The position numbers and the translations under genes are program-made. From contig CP060531.1 of NCBI GenBank assembly GCA_016806715.1, forward strand, positions 915,966 through 979,965: a DNA stretch of 64,000 nucleotides, written 5' to 3'. Position 1 is the stretch's first letter. Every line of letters starts with the position of its first letter. The stretch comes from Thermoplasmatales archaeon. GTDB lineage: Archaea; Thermoplasmatota; Thermoplasmata; Thermoplasmatales; Thermoplasmataceae. Positions 27,081 through 36,534 of the stretch are shown piece by piece. Below the pieces are notes generated by a model that searched no databases, was not told where the DNA came from, and worked only from the letters and a program-made list of their open reading frames with translations.

Positions 27081-27842
27081 GTGCTTAGCAGGAGCGTCCC
27101 GAAAACCCCGGAAAAGGTTCATCACGAGCCGAAGTTTACCGCCACAGATTTACTGAGGGCAGATAGTGGGGGATGGCATAACCTTCCGCAAAGAGCAATC
27201 ATTGTGTATTCAAAGCATCTTTACCAGATCATTTCTGAAAAACTCGGGCTGCTTCCCATAGATTACCCATACGATGGTTTCTTTGATCAATGTAAGGACG
27301 AGAGAGACAGGATGAGCCTCGTGCGGTTGTATCCAGGGGCACCGTTGACTGCTGCCACTGTGGAAGAAATGGCTGCTTTGGGCGCCAGAAAGTTCCTGAT
27401 CCTGGGTACAGCCGGTTCAATCAGCGGAAAAGCGCATTTCAACGACATAGTGTTCTGTACCAGAGCCCTGAGAGATGAGGGGACCTCCTATCATTATTTG
27501 AAACCGTCGGTTTTCGCTTATCCGTCCGGTGATCTTACCGCGAATCTCCATAAGAAATCACTGGAATCAGGCATCAAGGCTCTGCGCGGACCAAGCTGGA
27601 CCACGGATGCCCCGTACATGGAAACTGTCCTTGAGATTAAGGAATACAGAAGACGTGGCATTTTGACCGTAGAGATGGAAGCCTCAGCCCTGTTTGCTGT
27701 TACACGCTCGAAAGGACTCGAAGCTGCTGCGATCTTCTCCGTTTCCGACGAGCTCAATGAAGAAAACTGGACTGGAATGAAGCGTCCATTAGAAGGATTT
27801 GAAAAACTCTCCACTATCGCTGAGCTCTTCCAGGACTTATGA
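27081..27842 (+). CDS. Nucleoside phosphorylase (uridine phosphorylase-like)
   Basis: The product (253 aa) fits the PNP/UDP phosphorylase superfamily: ARKFLILGTAGSIS (phosphate/ribose strand), DEGTSYHYLKP, and ILTVEMEASALFAVTRSKGL, whose VEMEAS segment contacts the ribose. It cleaves a nucleoside with phosphate to base and ribose-1-phosphate. The start is GTG. A TATA box (tttaatg, 27054-27060) is ~24 bases upstream, so the message is probably leaderless. Confidence 0.87.
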   Translation: MLSRSVPKTPEKVHHEPKFTATDLLRADSGGWHNLPQRAIIVYSKHLYQIISEKLGLLPIDYPYDGFFDQCKDERDRMSLVRLYPGAPLTAATVEEMAALGARKFLILGTAGSISGKAHFNDIVFCTRALRDEGTSYHYLKPSVFAYPSGDLTANLHKKSLESGIKALRGPSWTTDAPYMETVLEIKEYRRRGILTVEMEASALFAVTRSKGLEAAAIFSVSDELNEENWTGMKRPLEGFEKLSTIAELFQDL

Positions 27843-27863
27843 TTGCATGGAAAAACAGGAAAG

Positions 27864-27946
27864 CGCTGGGAGGGAGATTCGAACTCCCGAGCTACGAGAG
27901 CACAAGCTTTCCAGACTTGCGCCTTACCAGGCTAGGCTATCCCAGC
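27864..27946 (-). tRNA. tRNA-Ser (anticodon GGA)
   Basis: The minus strand folds into a class II tRNA: acceptor GCTGGGA/TCCCAGC, D arm, anticodon stem CAAGT/GCTTG with loop CTGGAAA (GGA anticodon), a long variable arm (GCT...AGC), T arm GGGAG-TTCGAAT-CTCCC, and G discriminator. No intron and no encoded CCA. It reads UCC/UCU. Confidence 0.95.
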
Positions 27947-27998
27947 TCAAAGCGATTCCGATCCCATGAGCGTATATATAACTTGACCTCTCCCACGA

Positions 27999-28445
27999 TC
28001 AGTCCTTTATGGAGTCAAACACCGTAATTGTGTGTGTCTTCTCAATGCCGTCCATGAGCCTCAGCCTTTCAAGGACAAAATGGGACAGATCCTTCATGCT
28101 CTGGCTCACCACGAGTATGATTATGTCCCATCCACCTGATATTATTGATACTGACAGCACATTCTCGAACCTTGACAGTTCCATGGCGAGAGTCTTCTGG
28201 TCAGTACGTGATTTAGAGTCGAAGTTTATGAGTATATAGGCCATAACGCTGAAGCCGATCTTCTCATAGTCAAGGTTCACGGTATAATTCCGGATTATTC
28301 CCTCACTACGAAGCTTCTTCATCCTTTCGAATACGGTAGCTCTTGGCATATCCAGTTTCGATGATATTGAGGATATCTTGTCTCTTCCGTTTTCTTTCAG
28401 GTATTCTATTAATCTTAAATCCATTTTGTCAACTTGTTTTGCCAT
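27999..28445 (-). CDS. Lrp/AsnC-family regulator
   Basis: This 148-residue regulator has an N-terminal helix-turn-helix (LIEYLKENGRDKISSISSKLDMPRATVFERMKKLRSEGII) and a C-terminal RAM ligand-binding domain. It is divergent from the asparagine-synthetase-like gene, mirroring the classical asnC-asnA arrangement, so control by asparagine is a reasonable guess. The shared promoter region is 28446-28541. Confidence 0.92.
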   Translation of the reverse strand: MAKQVDKMDLRLIEYLKENGRDKISSISSKLDMPRATVFERMKKLRSEGIIRNYTVNLDYEKIGFSVMAYILINFDSKSRTDQKTLAMELSRFENVLSVSIISGGWDIIILVVSQSMKDLSHFVLERLRLMDGIEKTHTITVFDSIKD

Positions 28446-28541
28446 ATTCAGTTATTTGCATAAGTGCTATATATATTAATATGTTGTTTATCCGGATTTT
28501 TGTCTATAATTATTATTAAGTGTAAATTGTTAGCCTTCACT

Positions 28542-29495
28542 ATGCAGAAAAGCGAATTTGAATATGTAAGGAATGAGGTGCAGAAATCAAGGGAGCACCT
28601 ATCTGATGAGACAGTGATAAGGGCAGTGAAGATTCAGTCAGACATCAGGAACTATGCGGCCAGATTCCTCAGGGACTCCGGTTATGTTGAAATACCGCCA
28701 GTGATAATTTCGCCGCTTACCGATCCCCTTAACCATCCGGTGGTAGATCCAAAAATAGGCTCATACGGCGGCTATTTCTGGCTTACCAAGAGCATGATTT
28801 TTCACAAGCAGATAGCAGTGCAGACGCTGAAAAAGATATTCATAATGTCCCCGAACATCAGGCTGGAAATGGAGGAAAAACAGCTCACCGGCAGGCACCT
28901 CTATGAATTCACCCAGATAGATATTGAGGCGCTGGAGCATTCAAGGGAGGAGATGATTACGCTTGCGGAAAACATGATCAGGCATGTCATGAAACTACTT
29001 GGCAAGGAGAGCGCACAGGATCTTAAGTTTTTTGGCAGAACGCCGCCAGACTTCAGGGATAAATTCAGGCAGGTAAAGTACCTAGATGCCCAGCGGGAAT
29101 ATGGGGATCAGTTCGAGAAGGCAATATCGGAGTCTTCCACAGAGCCGGTATGGCTAGTTGACATACCACTTTCTGCCAGGGAATTCTATGACAGGGAATA
29201 TGATGACCAACCCGGGATACTCAAGGACATGGACCTGCTGTGGCCGGAAGGTTTTGAGGAGGCGATATCCGGCGGGGAGAGGGAATTCAAGCTGGACAGG
29301 ATCCTGGAAAGGGTGAGGAAAAAGGGGCAGACGGAAGATCAGTTCAAGTGGTTCATAGAACTTGCAAGAATGGGCATAAAGCCATCAGCAGGTTTTGGAA
29401 TTGGTGTAGAGAGATTTGCCAGGTATGTTTGCGGGCTTGACAGGATTGAAATGGTTACACCTTTCCCGAAAGTTCCCGGGAAAGTATCGCTCTGA
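28542..29495 (+). CDS. Archaeal asparagine synthetase-related protein (AsnRS-like catalytic core)
   Basis: This 317-residue protein is a class II aminoacyl-tRNA synthetase core without an anticodon-binding domain. It has the motif 2-like RLEMEEKQLTGRHLYEFTQIDIEA and motif 3-like GIKPSAGFGIGVERFARYVCGL. In Pyrococcus such a protein makes asparagine from aspartate using ATP, so this is probably an asparagine synthetase rather than a tRNA synthetase. The ATG at 28542 is chosen because a TATA box (attattaag, ~28510-28519) lies 24 bases upstream and the domain begins there. A longer frame from 28464 is unlikely. Confidence 0.82.
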   Translation: MQKSEFEYVRNEVQKSREHLSDETVIRAVKIQSDIRNYAARFLRDSGYVEIPPVIISPLTDPLNHPVVDPKIGSYGGYFWLTKSMIFHKQIAVQTLKKIFIMSPNIRLEMEEKQLTGRHLYEFTQIDIEALEHSREEMITLAENMIRHVMKLLGKESAQDLKFFGRTPPDFRDKFRQVKYLDAQREYGDQFEKAISESSTEPVWLVDIPLSAREFYDREYDDQPGILKDMDLLWPEGFEEAISGGEREFKLDRILERVRKKGQTEDQFKWFIELARMGIKPSAGFGIGVERFARYVCGLDRIEMVTPFPKVPGKVSL

Positions 29496-29500
29496 AATGG

Positions 29501-29583
29501 CGCCGGGGGGGAGATTCGAACTCCCGAGCTACAAGAGCAATAGATCTCGAATCTATCGCCTTACCGGGCTAGGCTACCCCGGC
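29501..29583 (-). tRNA. tRNA-Ser (anticodon CGA)
   Basis: This is a class II tRNA on the minus strand: acceptor GCCGGGG/CCCCGGC, anticodon stem ATAGA/TCTAT with loop TTCGAGA (CGA), a long variable arm, T arm GGGAG/CTCCC, and G discriminator. It reads UCG. It is closely similar to the tRNA-Ser(GGA) 1.6 kb away outside the anticodon and acceptor arms. Confidence 0.95.
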
Positions 29584-29731
29584 CGTGATGCCCAGAATAT
29601 GCAAGAGCAACGGCATATTTTACCATTTTCTTTTTGGAATGGTTTCCTCAGTTCGGACCGGCTGGATGCCCTTTGACCCGTGAAACCCAGGCTAAAGGGA
29701 AATGTGTATTGTTATGAAATGCCAGCTAAGG

Positions 29732-31198
29732 TCAGTTCAATTTATTTTCCTGGTCCTTTGATGCCTTGTTTCCCTCTGTCCATGAGTCACTGACCTTTTC
29801 CATGTCGTGCTTTCCACTCACCATTGAACTCAAGCCGGCTAAAATTAGAATTACAAAACTGGCTAACAGGGCTGCGTGTATGCCAGTAATGAATTTCTGT
29901 GAAACGCCGCCCTGCAGCTTGGTTACGCCCAGGAAGACCTCAAAGGCAACGTATCTTGGAACTGAAATTGCTGCAATTGATAATGCAATCACATAGCTGA
30001 ACAATGTGCCTATGTTTGACAGTGTCCTCAGGAGCCCGGATACCGACCCGTACAGTTCTCTCGGGGCTGCGGACATAACCGCACTGTTGTTTGAGGGCCA
30101 GAACATCGATCCTCCGAAGCCGGTTATAATTGACCCGATTACCACGATATATATGGAACTGGATGAGGTAAGCAGCAGGTACACAAGCACTCCGCCCGCC
30201 ATGAGAAAAATGCCTGTGCTTGCCACTATTCTCGATCCAATCCGGTCGGACATCCTGCCCATATAGGGTGAAAAGAAGCTCGACACGATATACCCTGGAA
30301 CCAGAATCAGCGAGGAATATAGAGGGCTGAATCCAAGTATTCCCTGCAGGTACATTATCAGGATAAACAGCACCGAAAGATAGCCCACTGCCTGGAGGGT
30401 GGCTGCAAGAAGCGAGAAGCTCAATACCTTTTCCTTGAATGCCCCTATGACTATGACCGGGTCACGTACCCTCCTTTCAATGATTATGAAGGGTATGAGG
30501 AGCAATACACCAACGAGCATGAGCAAGCCATTGGTTGCATCAAGGCCATTTCCGGCTAACTCTATTGCGCCGTATGAAGTCAGGCTGAGAAGAACAACCA
30601 GCAGTGCTGTGCCTGCAAAGTCAATGCCTGCCTTTGACCTCTTGTTGTCCCTGATGAATCGCGTACCTATGAAGAGTCCGATGATCCCTATAGGGACGTT
30701 AATGTAGAATATGTATCTCCACCCTATGAGAGTGGTGATTATTCCGCCAAGCACTATTCCCAGAGCTCCTCCAATAGTCCAGCCCATGCTCGTTATGCCG
30801 AATGCCCTCCCTCTCTCCTTAGGAGGGAAATAGTCAGCCACGATGGCGCTGCTGTTCCCCTGCAGTAATACTGCACCGAATCCTTGGAAAGCCCTCGCAG
30901 AAATGAGGAAAGTCACATTGGGCGAATAACCGGAAAGGGCTGAACCGGCTATGAATACGGCAAAGCCAAGATTAAACATCCTTCCCCGCCCAAATATGTC
31001 TCCAAGCCTTCCAAGCTGCGTTGTGAATGCCGCGAGAACCAGGAGATAGATGAGTATGACCCAGATTGTATCAAGAAACGGTGCATTTAGTTCATCTGTT
31101 ATGGTGGGCAGGGCCAGTATTACAATTGTTGTGTCAATTGCCGACATCAGCATTCCAATGAGCACGCTGACAAGTATCAGGTTCTTTTTTTCAACCAT
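29732..31198 (-). CDS. MFS efflux transporter, DHA2/EmrB-QacA type
   Basis: This 488-residue protein has about 14 membrane helices, the layout of proton-driven drug exporters. Motif C is present in helix 5 (GWTIGGALGIVLGG), and the helix 2-3 loop has motif A (LGRLGDIFGRGRMF). It begins MVEKKNLILVSVLIGMLMSAIDTTIVILALPTI, where the conserved D in helix 1 is seen. The physiological substrate is unknown. A charged tail of ~25 residues follows the last helix. Confidence 0.9.
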   Translation of the reverse strand: MVEKKNLILVSVLIGMLMSAIDTTIVILALPTITDELNAPFLDTIWVILIYLLVLAAFTTQLGRLGDIFGRGRMFNLGFAVFIAGSALSGYSPNVTFLISARAFQGFGAVLLQGNSSAIVADYFPPKERGRAFGITSMGWTIGGALGIVLGGIITTLIGWRYIFYINVPIGIIGLFIGTRFIRDNKRSKAGIDFAGTALLVVLLSLTSYGAIELAGNGLDATNGLLMLVGVLLLIPFIIIERRVRDPVIVIGAFKEKVLSFSLLAATLQAVGYLSVLFILIMYLQGILGFSPLYSSLILVPGYIVSSFFSPYMGRMSDRIGSRIVASTGIFLMAGGVLVYLLLTSSSSIYIVVIGSIITGFGGSMFWPSNNSAVMSAAPRELYGSVSGLLRTLSNIGTLFSYVIALSIAAISVPRYVAFEVFLGVTKLQGGVSQKFITGIHAALLASFVILILAGLSSMVSGKHDMEKVSDSWTEGNKASKDQENKLN

Positions 31199-31403
31199 TT
31201 TTTATCATGCCTTTGGAGTCGGTTCACTCCCGCGAGGTCGGAACACCCCAGCACCGGAAAACCGTCGGTAGAAAGTATGCTCGAATCCTAACGGCTATCG
31301 GCTCTGGAAAATGGCTAGCATTTATTTAATTATTAGCAGAGATCGGAAGCTACACTTTTGCGTATGTCATGAAACTACGCCTTCCCGCGGACAACCGCTC
31401 GCA

Positions 31404-34148
31404 TTAGTTTTCGGGCTTTTTGTTGCCGGTGTTCAAAACTGTCTTGATTCTCTGGTATAAGCTGTCAGGCTCATCCTCAGCCAGCAGGTCGTCTATGAAG
31501 CTGTCAGGGTTCTTCCTGTACTCCAGATACTTCCTGAGATCCACTAAAAAGCGATCCAGATACTTTGTGCTGAATGGAGAATCTGCCATGTCGCACTCCA
31601 CCCTGCCCAGGTTTATCTTTCCCCTGAGGCCTATGTATCCAACTGCGACGGAGACACTCTCCTCTTTCAGCTCATGTTTCGCCGCATACAGCCTGGCGTA
31701 AACGGAAAGTTGCTGCAGGTGCTCCGTAAGATAATCACGGGTCTTGTCGGTCTTGTAATCCAGGATGATTGTCTTGCCGGTTTTCTCGGAATTGAATACG
31801 GCATCAAGTTTTCCGGTGAACAGGACATCCTTTTCGGCACTAAGCGACGGAAAGAGCATTGATACTGGCAAAGTTATGGATTCTTCCGATCCTGTCTGGA
31901 CTGCGTCATATTTGCTTGAGATCCTATCATTCACGGTCCTAGTGTTCTCAAGAAAAACTTTCTCATCGTCCTCCAGTTCACTCTCTTCCAGCTCTTTGAG
32001 GAAGTCACGCTGTGCATTCTCGTGCACCCTTGAACCGAGTTTCATGGCATCGCTTCCGTAAAACATTGCTATTATGTAACTTTTAAGGAAACGATAAGGT
32101 TCTTTTGTCGACTTGACAAGTGAGTATGAAAGCCTAGTCTTGCTTGAGAAGAATGAAGCGATCGATTCCCTGAGCCATGACGCATCGGCGTTAAGGATGG
32201 CCGAAGACTTTTCATAATGACCGTTCACAAAACTTGAATATGCCTCGTCGAAGTTCATGGGCGCAGGCTGAATGTCCTCCGCAGTGTTTGACAGTTTCTT
32301 TTCGCAGTAGCCTGGAACATAATACCTTTTCAGTGCACTTTCGTTTGCAACAATCGCGAGCGTCTTCTCCGCTCTCGTGAAAGCCACGAAATCTATCCGC
32401 TCGGATTCATCGTATATTTCCTCACGAACATCCACGCCTTTTACTGACTTTATAATTGAGTATGATACCGCGTCAATGAAACTCAGGGTCTTTCTCGAAT
32501 CTTTCGGCACATAGAGCACATTCGTGAACTCCATCCCCTTTGCCTTGTGTACCGTGGTGAGGATTAACCTGCTTTTCTTTTCCGGCAAGTCGAAGGTTTC
32601 GTCGGTGGTGGAAAGATAATCCATGAATGCATCCAGGGTGAGTTCCGGGGATGTCTCAAAGAACTCCTTGACGTTTGCGTATATTGCCATTGCAGTTGAG
32701 AAATACTCCCTGCTGATGGATACCGATATTGGAATTATGATCTTTGTGAATGCACCGTAGAGGTCCTCCCTGGAGAATGATTTTCCAGCCATCTGTGGGA
32801 ATCCGGAAAGTTCACTGTCAAGTTCCTCCTTTGCCCAGATCTTACGCCTTGTCCTCTCAGATATTTCAAACGCATTCTTCAGGGAAATGCCTGAGAATGG
32901 AGTGAATATGGCCCTTAATTTTGCCTCCGGGTCATCCGAAAATATGGATGTGATGTAATCCATTACATCGTTCCTTGCGATTATGTGGGAACTGTATCCA
33001 TTTGTAGAAGAATACTGTACACCCTTCCTGTCGAGAATCTTTGATATCTGCGTGAGCTGCCCGTTGGTTCTTGTTATTATTGCCACATTATCCCTATCAC
33101 CCAGGGAGGGAATCATTGAAACTGCAAGCGATGCAGCCTCTGCTTCGGGATCGTTTGATGCCACGAGGCTCACCTTCTCCCCATCTACGCTGGAGGAACT
33201 CCTGAATTCTTTCAGCTCAGAGTAAATTTCAGGGTTCCTTACGCTCCCAAGGAAAACCTCCTTTGAATATCCTATGATGTTTTCGGTGCTGCGGTGGTTT
33301 TCACCCATTGTGAGCCTGCGTGCCCCCTCTATATTCCTTATCCTGTCAAAATTCTTGAGACTGCCACCCTGGAACCCGAATATGGACTGTTTCCTGTCCC
33401 CCACAGCGAAAATCTTCACCCCGGACCTCAGGGCGATTTCAGCCTCGATTTCGCTGACATCCTGCAGTTCATCCACCAGGACGTACTTATACACCGGCCC
33501 CGTGAAATTCTTCAGGAACATAAGTAGCAGGTCGTTGTGATCGGCAACATTGCTGCGTTCCTTCTTCATTTTCTCATAGTGCGAGTATGCATTGACAAAA
33601 TATTCCAGGAATTTTGTGTTCTCTTCCTCCGTTATATTCCTGATAGTCATTTCAGAATAGAGCCTGTGGAGTTCAGAACTTACTCTCCCCATATTTATGT
33701 CAACCGGCAGTATGCCAAATGCCTTCACATATCGTATCGCATTCTCCACTTTTGGGATGATCTCGGAAAGGATGTAGTCCTGAGAGTAGTTAAGCGCCTT
33801 TTCCTTCTTGAAGCTGCGATAGATTGCATACCTGATCAGGTTGTTGGAAGCCATTGTCAGGTTAATTCCCTTCGAGGCAAGATATCGGAATGCGTAGCTG
33901 TGAAAGGTGGAAATTTCCATGTTGTAAGCCCTGTATGGTTCGATGCCGTTCTTCAGCATTTTCTCGGAAATTCTCGACAACATCTCGTCCGCGGCCTTGT
34001 TGGTGAATGTCAGGCACAGTATCTCATTCTCCCCGACACCATTCCTGATGAGATCAACAGCATAGTTGGCTAGTTCCTCAGTTTTTCCCGTCCCAGGGTT
34101 TGCAACAATAATTACGTTATTTCCCATTGCCTCTTCTGCCGACACCAT
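31404..34148 (-). CDS. UvrD-type superfamily 1 helicase fused to a PD-(D/E)xK nuclease
   Basis: The 914-residue protein has SF1A helicase motifs: Walker A ANPGTGKTEE (residues ~16-25), motif Ia LTFTNKAADEM, Walker B VDELQDVSEIE, motif III GDRKQSIFGFQG, motif IV-V TVHKAKGMEFTNV and motif VI VAFTRAEKTLA. The C-terminus adds a nuclease of AddA/RecB style (GKLDAVFNSEKTG, ILDYKTDK, QLSVYARLYA). It likely unwinds and trims broken DNA. No AddB partner is present nearby. A TATA box (tttttaatgg, minus strand ~34170-34179) lies 24 bases before the ATG. Confidence 0.9.
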   Translation of the reverse strand: MVSAEEAMGNNVIIVANPGTGKTEELANYAVDLIRNGVGENEILCLTFTNKAADEMLSRISEKMLKNGIEPYRAYNMEISTFHSYAFRYLASKGINLTMASNNLIRYAIYRSFKKEKALNYSQDYILSEIIPKVENAIRYVKAFGILPVDINMGRVSSELHRLYSEMTIRNITEEENTKFLEYFVNAYSHYEKMKKERSNVADHNDLLLMFLKNFTGPVYKYVLVDELQDVSEIEAEIALRSGVKIFAVGDRKQSIFGFQGGSLKNFDRIRNIEGARRLTMGENHRSTENIIGYSKEVFLGSVRNPEIYSELKEFRSSSSVDGEKVSLVASNDPEAEAASLAVSMIPSLGDRDNVAIITRTNGQLTQISKILDRKGVQYSSTNGYSSHIIARNDVMDYITSIFSDDPEAKLRAIFTPFSGISLKNAFEISERTRRKIWAKEELDSELSGFPQMAGKSFSREDLYGAFTKIIIPISVSISREYFSTAMAIYANVKEFFETSPELTLDAFMDYLSTTDETFDLPEKKSRLILTTVHKAKGMEFTNVLYVPKDSRKTLSFIDAVSYSIIKSVKGVDVREEIYDESERIDFVAFTRAEKTLAIVANESALKRYYVPGYCEKKLSNTAEDIQPAPMNFDEAYSSFVNGHYEKSSAILNADASWLRESIASFFSSKTRLSYSLVKSTKEPYRFLKSYIIAMFYGSDAMKLGSRVHENAQRDFLKELEESELEDDEKVFLENTRTVNDRISSKYDAVQTGSEESITLPVSMLFPSLSAEKDVLFTGKLDAVFNSEKTGKTIILDYKTDKTRDYLTEHLQQLSVYARLYAAKHELKEESVSVAVGYIGLRGKINLGRVECDMADSPFSTKYLDRFLVDLRKYLEYRKNPDSFIDDLLAEDEPDSLYQRIKTVLNTGNKKPEN

Positions 34149-34525
34149 TACCTGTGGCTAACTGCAAAAACCATTAAAAAGGTTGTCTATTCAGTTTCAA
34201 GAAGAGGTTCGGGTAATCTCTGATGTGTTTGCATAAACCTTTGGGCACAAAAACCATGCCAGTCTTGATGGCACGTTGCCTCCAGTTTCCTGTGCAACTG
34301 ATTTAAGGGTTACACCGCCAAAACCGATGAGAGCAGGAAGAGAGGTAATAATATAACCAGAAACACAGGAGAAAGAGCCTTAGATAGCAAGATAAAATGC
34401 CAGAATAATAATATTTGGCAATAGTACAATATCTCACTTGCGGAATGCCCTGAATACTGCCAGAGGTAAAAAAAAGGCTTACGGTTGCATTGGAGCAGAG
34501 ACCTTGAACTCTATCCTGTCATCAC
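34149..34525. other. Intergenic region, nothing recognised
   Basis: These 377 bases between the helicase promoter and the next minus-strand gene hold no gene that I can support. The left edge contains the helicase TATA box. Confidence 0.4.
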
Positions 34526-34906
34526 TCATTTCTTATATTCCTCAAATTTTTTGAGAGAATCCCAAATACCACGCTTCCTGATGTATTCCAATGTAGTTCC
34601 ATATTCGCGTTTCAATCTCGGATCAACTACATGGGGGAGATATAAACCTATACCCGCAAACACGAGAACGGTCAATGCAACGGCAGACATCATTAGCGCA
34701 TCTGTCGGCCTGAGAGCTAGAAGAAGGTAGAGTAAACTAATCAAGAACGCGTATATAGGGACAAAAGAGATTGAAAAGAATAACCACATCTTTCTGGCCT
34801 CATTGGCAGTCATTTTCAATGATTTGATGTCCACCCTAACGTAAATGAAAATAAAAAGAGCGAGAAGGATCGTCGTTATTGACCAAACGATTGTTCGGTA
34901 ATCCAT
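34526..34906 (-). CDS. Small multi-helix membrane protein, family not recognised
   Basis: This product (126 aa) has four hydrophobic stretches: IVWSITTILLALFIFIYV, WLFFSISFVPIYAFLISLLYLLLA, and MMSAVALTVLVFAGIGLYLP, the second long enough for one helix plus a turn. A soluble, basic tail follows (PRLKREYGTTLEYIRKRGIWDSLKKFEEYKK). The ATG at 34906 is preferred to a TTG at 34912. It begins two bases after the stop of the small gene upstream, so the two are probably translated together. Confidence 0.6.
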   Translation of the reverse strand: MDYRTIVWSITTILLALFIFIYVRVDIKSLKMTANEARKMWLFFSISFVPIYAFLISLLYLLLALRPTDALMMSAVALTVLVFAGIGLYLPHVVDPRLKREYGTTLEYIRKRGIWDSLKKFEEYKK

Positions 34907-34908
34907 TT

Positions 34909-35082
34909 TCAATCGTACCTCACGTTTATAGAAGACAGCGACACAGAAGGTGAAACACTAGTTTGCATTTGATTGAGGTGATTCAAGGCAACCGAGGAAG
35001 AGGGCAAAACAAAAACGACCACTATCACCGACGATGTAAGGACCACCACTGCGTTTCCTGGCTCTTTTTCGCCAAGTCCCAT
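34909..35082 (-). CDS. 57-residue membrane peptide upstream of the membrane protein gene
   Basis: This short frame reads MGLGEKEPGNAVVVLTSS, then a strongly hydrophobic stretch VIVVVFVLP and a polar Ser-rich outer tail ending SSINVRYD, like a signal-anchor peptide. Its ATG lies ~24 bases after a TATA box (tttaatatt on the minus strand, ~35100-35109), a spacing repeated for leaderless genes in this window. Its stop is two bases before the next ATG. I infer a real gene from promoter spacing and coupling; no family is recognised. Confidence 0.5.
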   Translation of the reverse strand: MGLGEKEPGNAVVVLTSSVIVVVFVLPSSSVALNHLNQMQTSVSPSVSLSSINVRYD

Positions 35083-35322
35083 GGTTAACCTTACCTGTTT
35101 CCAATATTAAAGTCATGGCATGGAGAATACTGCGGAAGTTTCATCACCATTTTGGCCGTAGACATGATAATTTTTATCACAGATTGGCGAAACCCATATT
35201 ATTGAGGTCAAATATCCCTTGAACGGGTGTAGAAAAGTTTATTTTCAGGAGAAGGAACCATAATATGCTCTTGCAATACGGAGTAAGGGTCTTCCATGGA
35301 GGATCAGGCTATTTAATTCCGG

Positions 35323-35520
35323 TTATACCTTAACGGAAACTGTGCCCGCTTCATTGATCCTCAAGGGCAGGCTTATCCCATGCCTTGCGCGACGTATCAT
35401 GTCCGGAATGCCCATCCTCCACGAAAGCAGGGACTGGATCATCATCAGGACATTATACGCAACCATGGCGGTGAATATCTGTACCATTATACCGTTTAGC
35501 TTCTTCGAGATGAGGTGATC
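35323..35520 (-). pseudogene. DDE transposase C-terminal relic
   Basis: The minus strand reads DHLISKKLNGIMVQIFTAMVAYNVLMMIQSLL, typical of the last helix of archaeal IS4-type transposases (HxISKxLNAIMVQIFTAxxAY), then a short tail to a stop at 35323. The remainder of the element is absent. It marks the left edge of the unknown two-gene cassette. Confidence 0.62.
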
Positions 35521-35576
35521 GATCTTCCCCGGTTGGGATTGGAGATGATGGTTATTTATGTGAACGTTAATATACA

Positions 35577-36521
35577 ATGTTCCGTTATTTATATATGTTA
35601 TGGAAAGATGTGGATTATAAGGTAGCGACAAGATGCATAATATCTTTCTCTGGAAGTTCTTCGCTATTTGATTATTCACGTGAGCATGACCTGTACGCTC
35701 CTGTAATAATTAAAAAGATAGACAGTTCCTTTTTTCTGACCCTGCTAATCAAGGGAGACATTCCCATTAACAATTCCGCAGGTTTCTTTCTGAAAAAATT
35801 CGGCGGCAAAGAGGGGGGTGGATTCTGGTATGTAAAATTTCCTCTGGAGTCATTCATTGGTAATGAGATCATAGAGCAGATAAATGAGATGCCGTCAGCG
35901 GTAATGGGATATCTTTATCTAAAAAATGGAAGGTTGTTTGCTGATTTCAGGTTTCATCAATCCAAATCCACAGAGGTTTCAGGTCTTTTGATGACTCACT
36001 TGGAAAAAGATGAGGAAACCGCTATTGAATCCATTTTTCCCGGTTCTGGAGAAATATCATTCCTCTCGGGAATGAATGCGCTGATTCCACTCTCCATGAT
36101 CAAGTACTCCATTCCTGCCGTGAACGATGATCCACTGGAGAAGTGCCTCTCCATGAACGGTGGAATTGCACAGGTGGAGAAAAAGGCAGGAGTAAAATAT
36201 CGTGCGTTGATCTACCTAAACTCTCATCCGATCGAAATGGATGGTATCAGGACGATTTCGGACGAAGATCATGTATACGAGGCGGAAGGGGACAATTCTC
36301 TGCTTCAGGAGATAAGAAGAATAGGAAACGATAACGTCATTTTCCGTGCGTCCCAGTTTGCAAGGGTTGTTCAAGAGAGACTGACGACTTCAGTTTTCCT
36401 TCCATCGTATCAGACCGGGGATTTTCTTAAGATACTTGCAAGAGTGGAGTGCGAGACGGAGAGTGCTCTGTTTTTACACTGCGTCCTGCCATTCTCGCCC
36501 GATTTATTCGAGATCATCTAG
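35577..36521 (+). CDS. Protein of unknown function, first gene of a pair
   Basis: I do not recognise this 314-residue protein. It has no membrane segment, no obvious catalytic motif and no Cys cluster. The sequence alternates strands and helices (YAPVIIKKIDSSFFLTLLIKG; AVMGYLYLKNGRLFADFRF; VIFRASQFARVVQERL). The ATG at 35577 lies ~22 bases after a TATA-like tttat (35553-35558), suggesting a leaderless start. The stop is 13 bases before the next gene, whose ribosome site overlaps this stop, so the two form an operon. A DNA-binding or sensor role like the HTH-10 proteins is possible but no helix-turn-helix is visible. Confidence 0.55.
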   Translation: MFRYLYMLWKDVDYKVATRCIISFSGSSSLFDYSREHDLYAPVIIKKIDSSFFLTLLIKGDIPINNSAGFFLKKFGGKEGGGFWYVKFPLESFIGNEIIEQINEMPSAVMGYLYLKNGRLFADFRFHQSKSTEVSGLLMTHLEKDEETAIESIFPGSGEISFLSGMNALIPLSMIKYSIPAVNDDPLEKCLSMNGGIAQVEKKAGVKYRALIYLNSHPIEMDGIRTISDEDHVYEAEGDNSLLQEIRRIGNDNVIFRASQFARVVQERLTTSVFLPSYQTGDFLKILARVECETESALFLHCVLPFSPDLFEII

Positions 36522-36534
36522 GAGATTTGACAAG

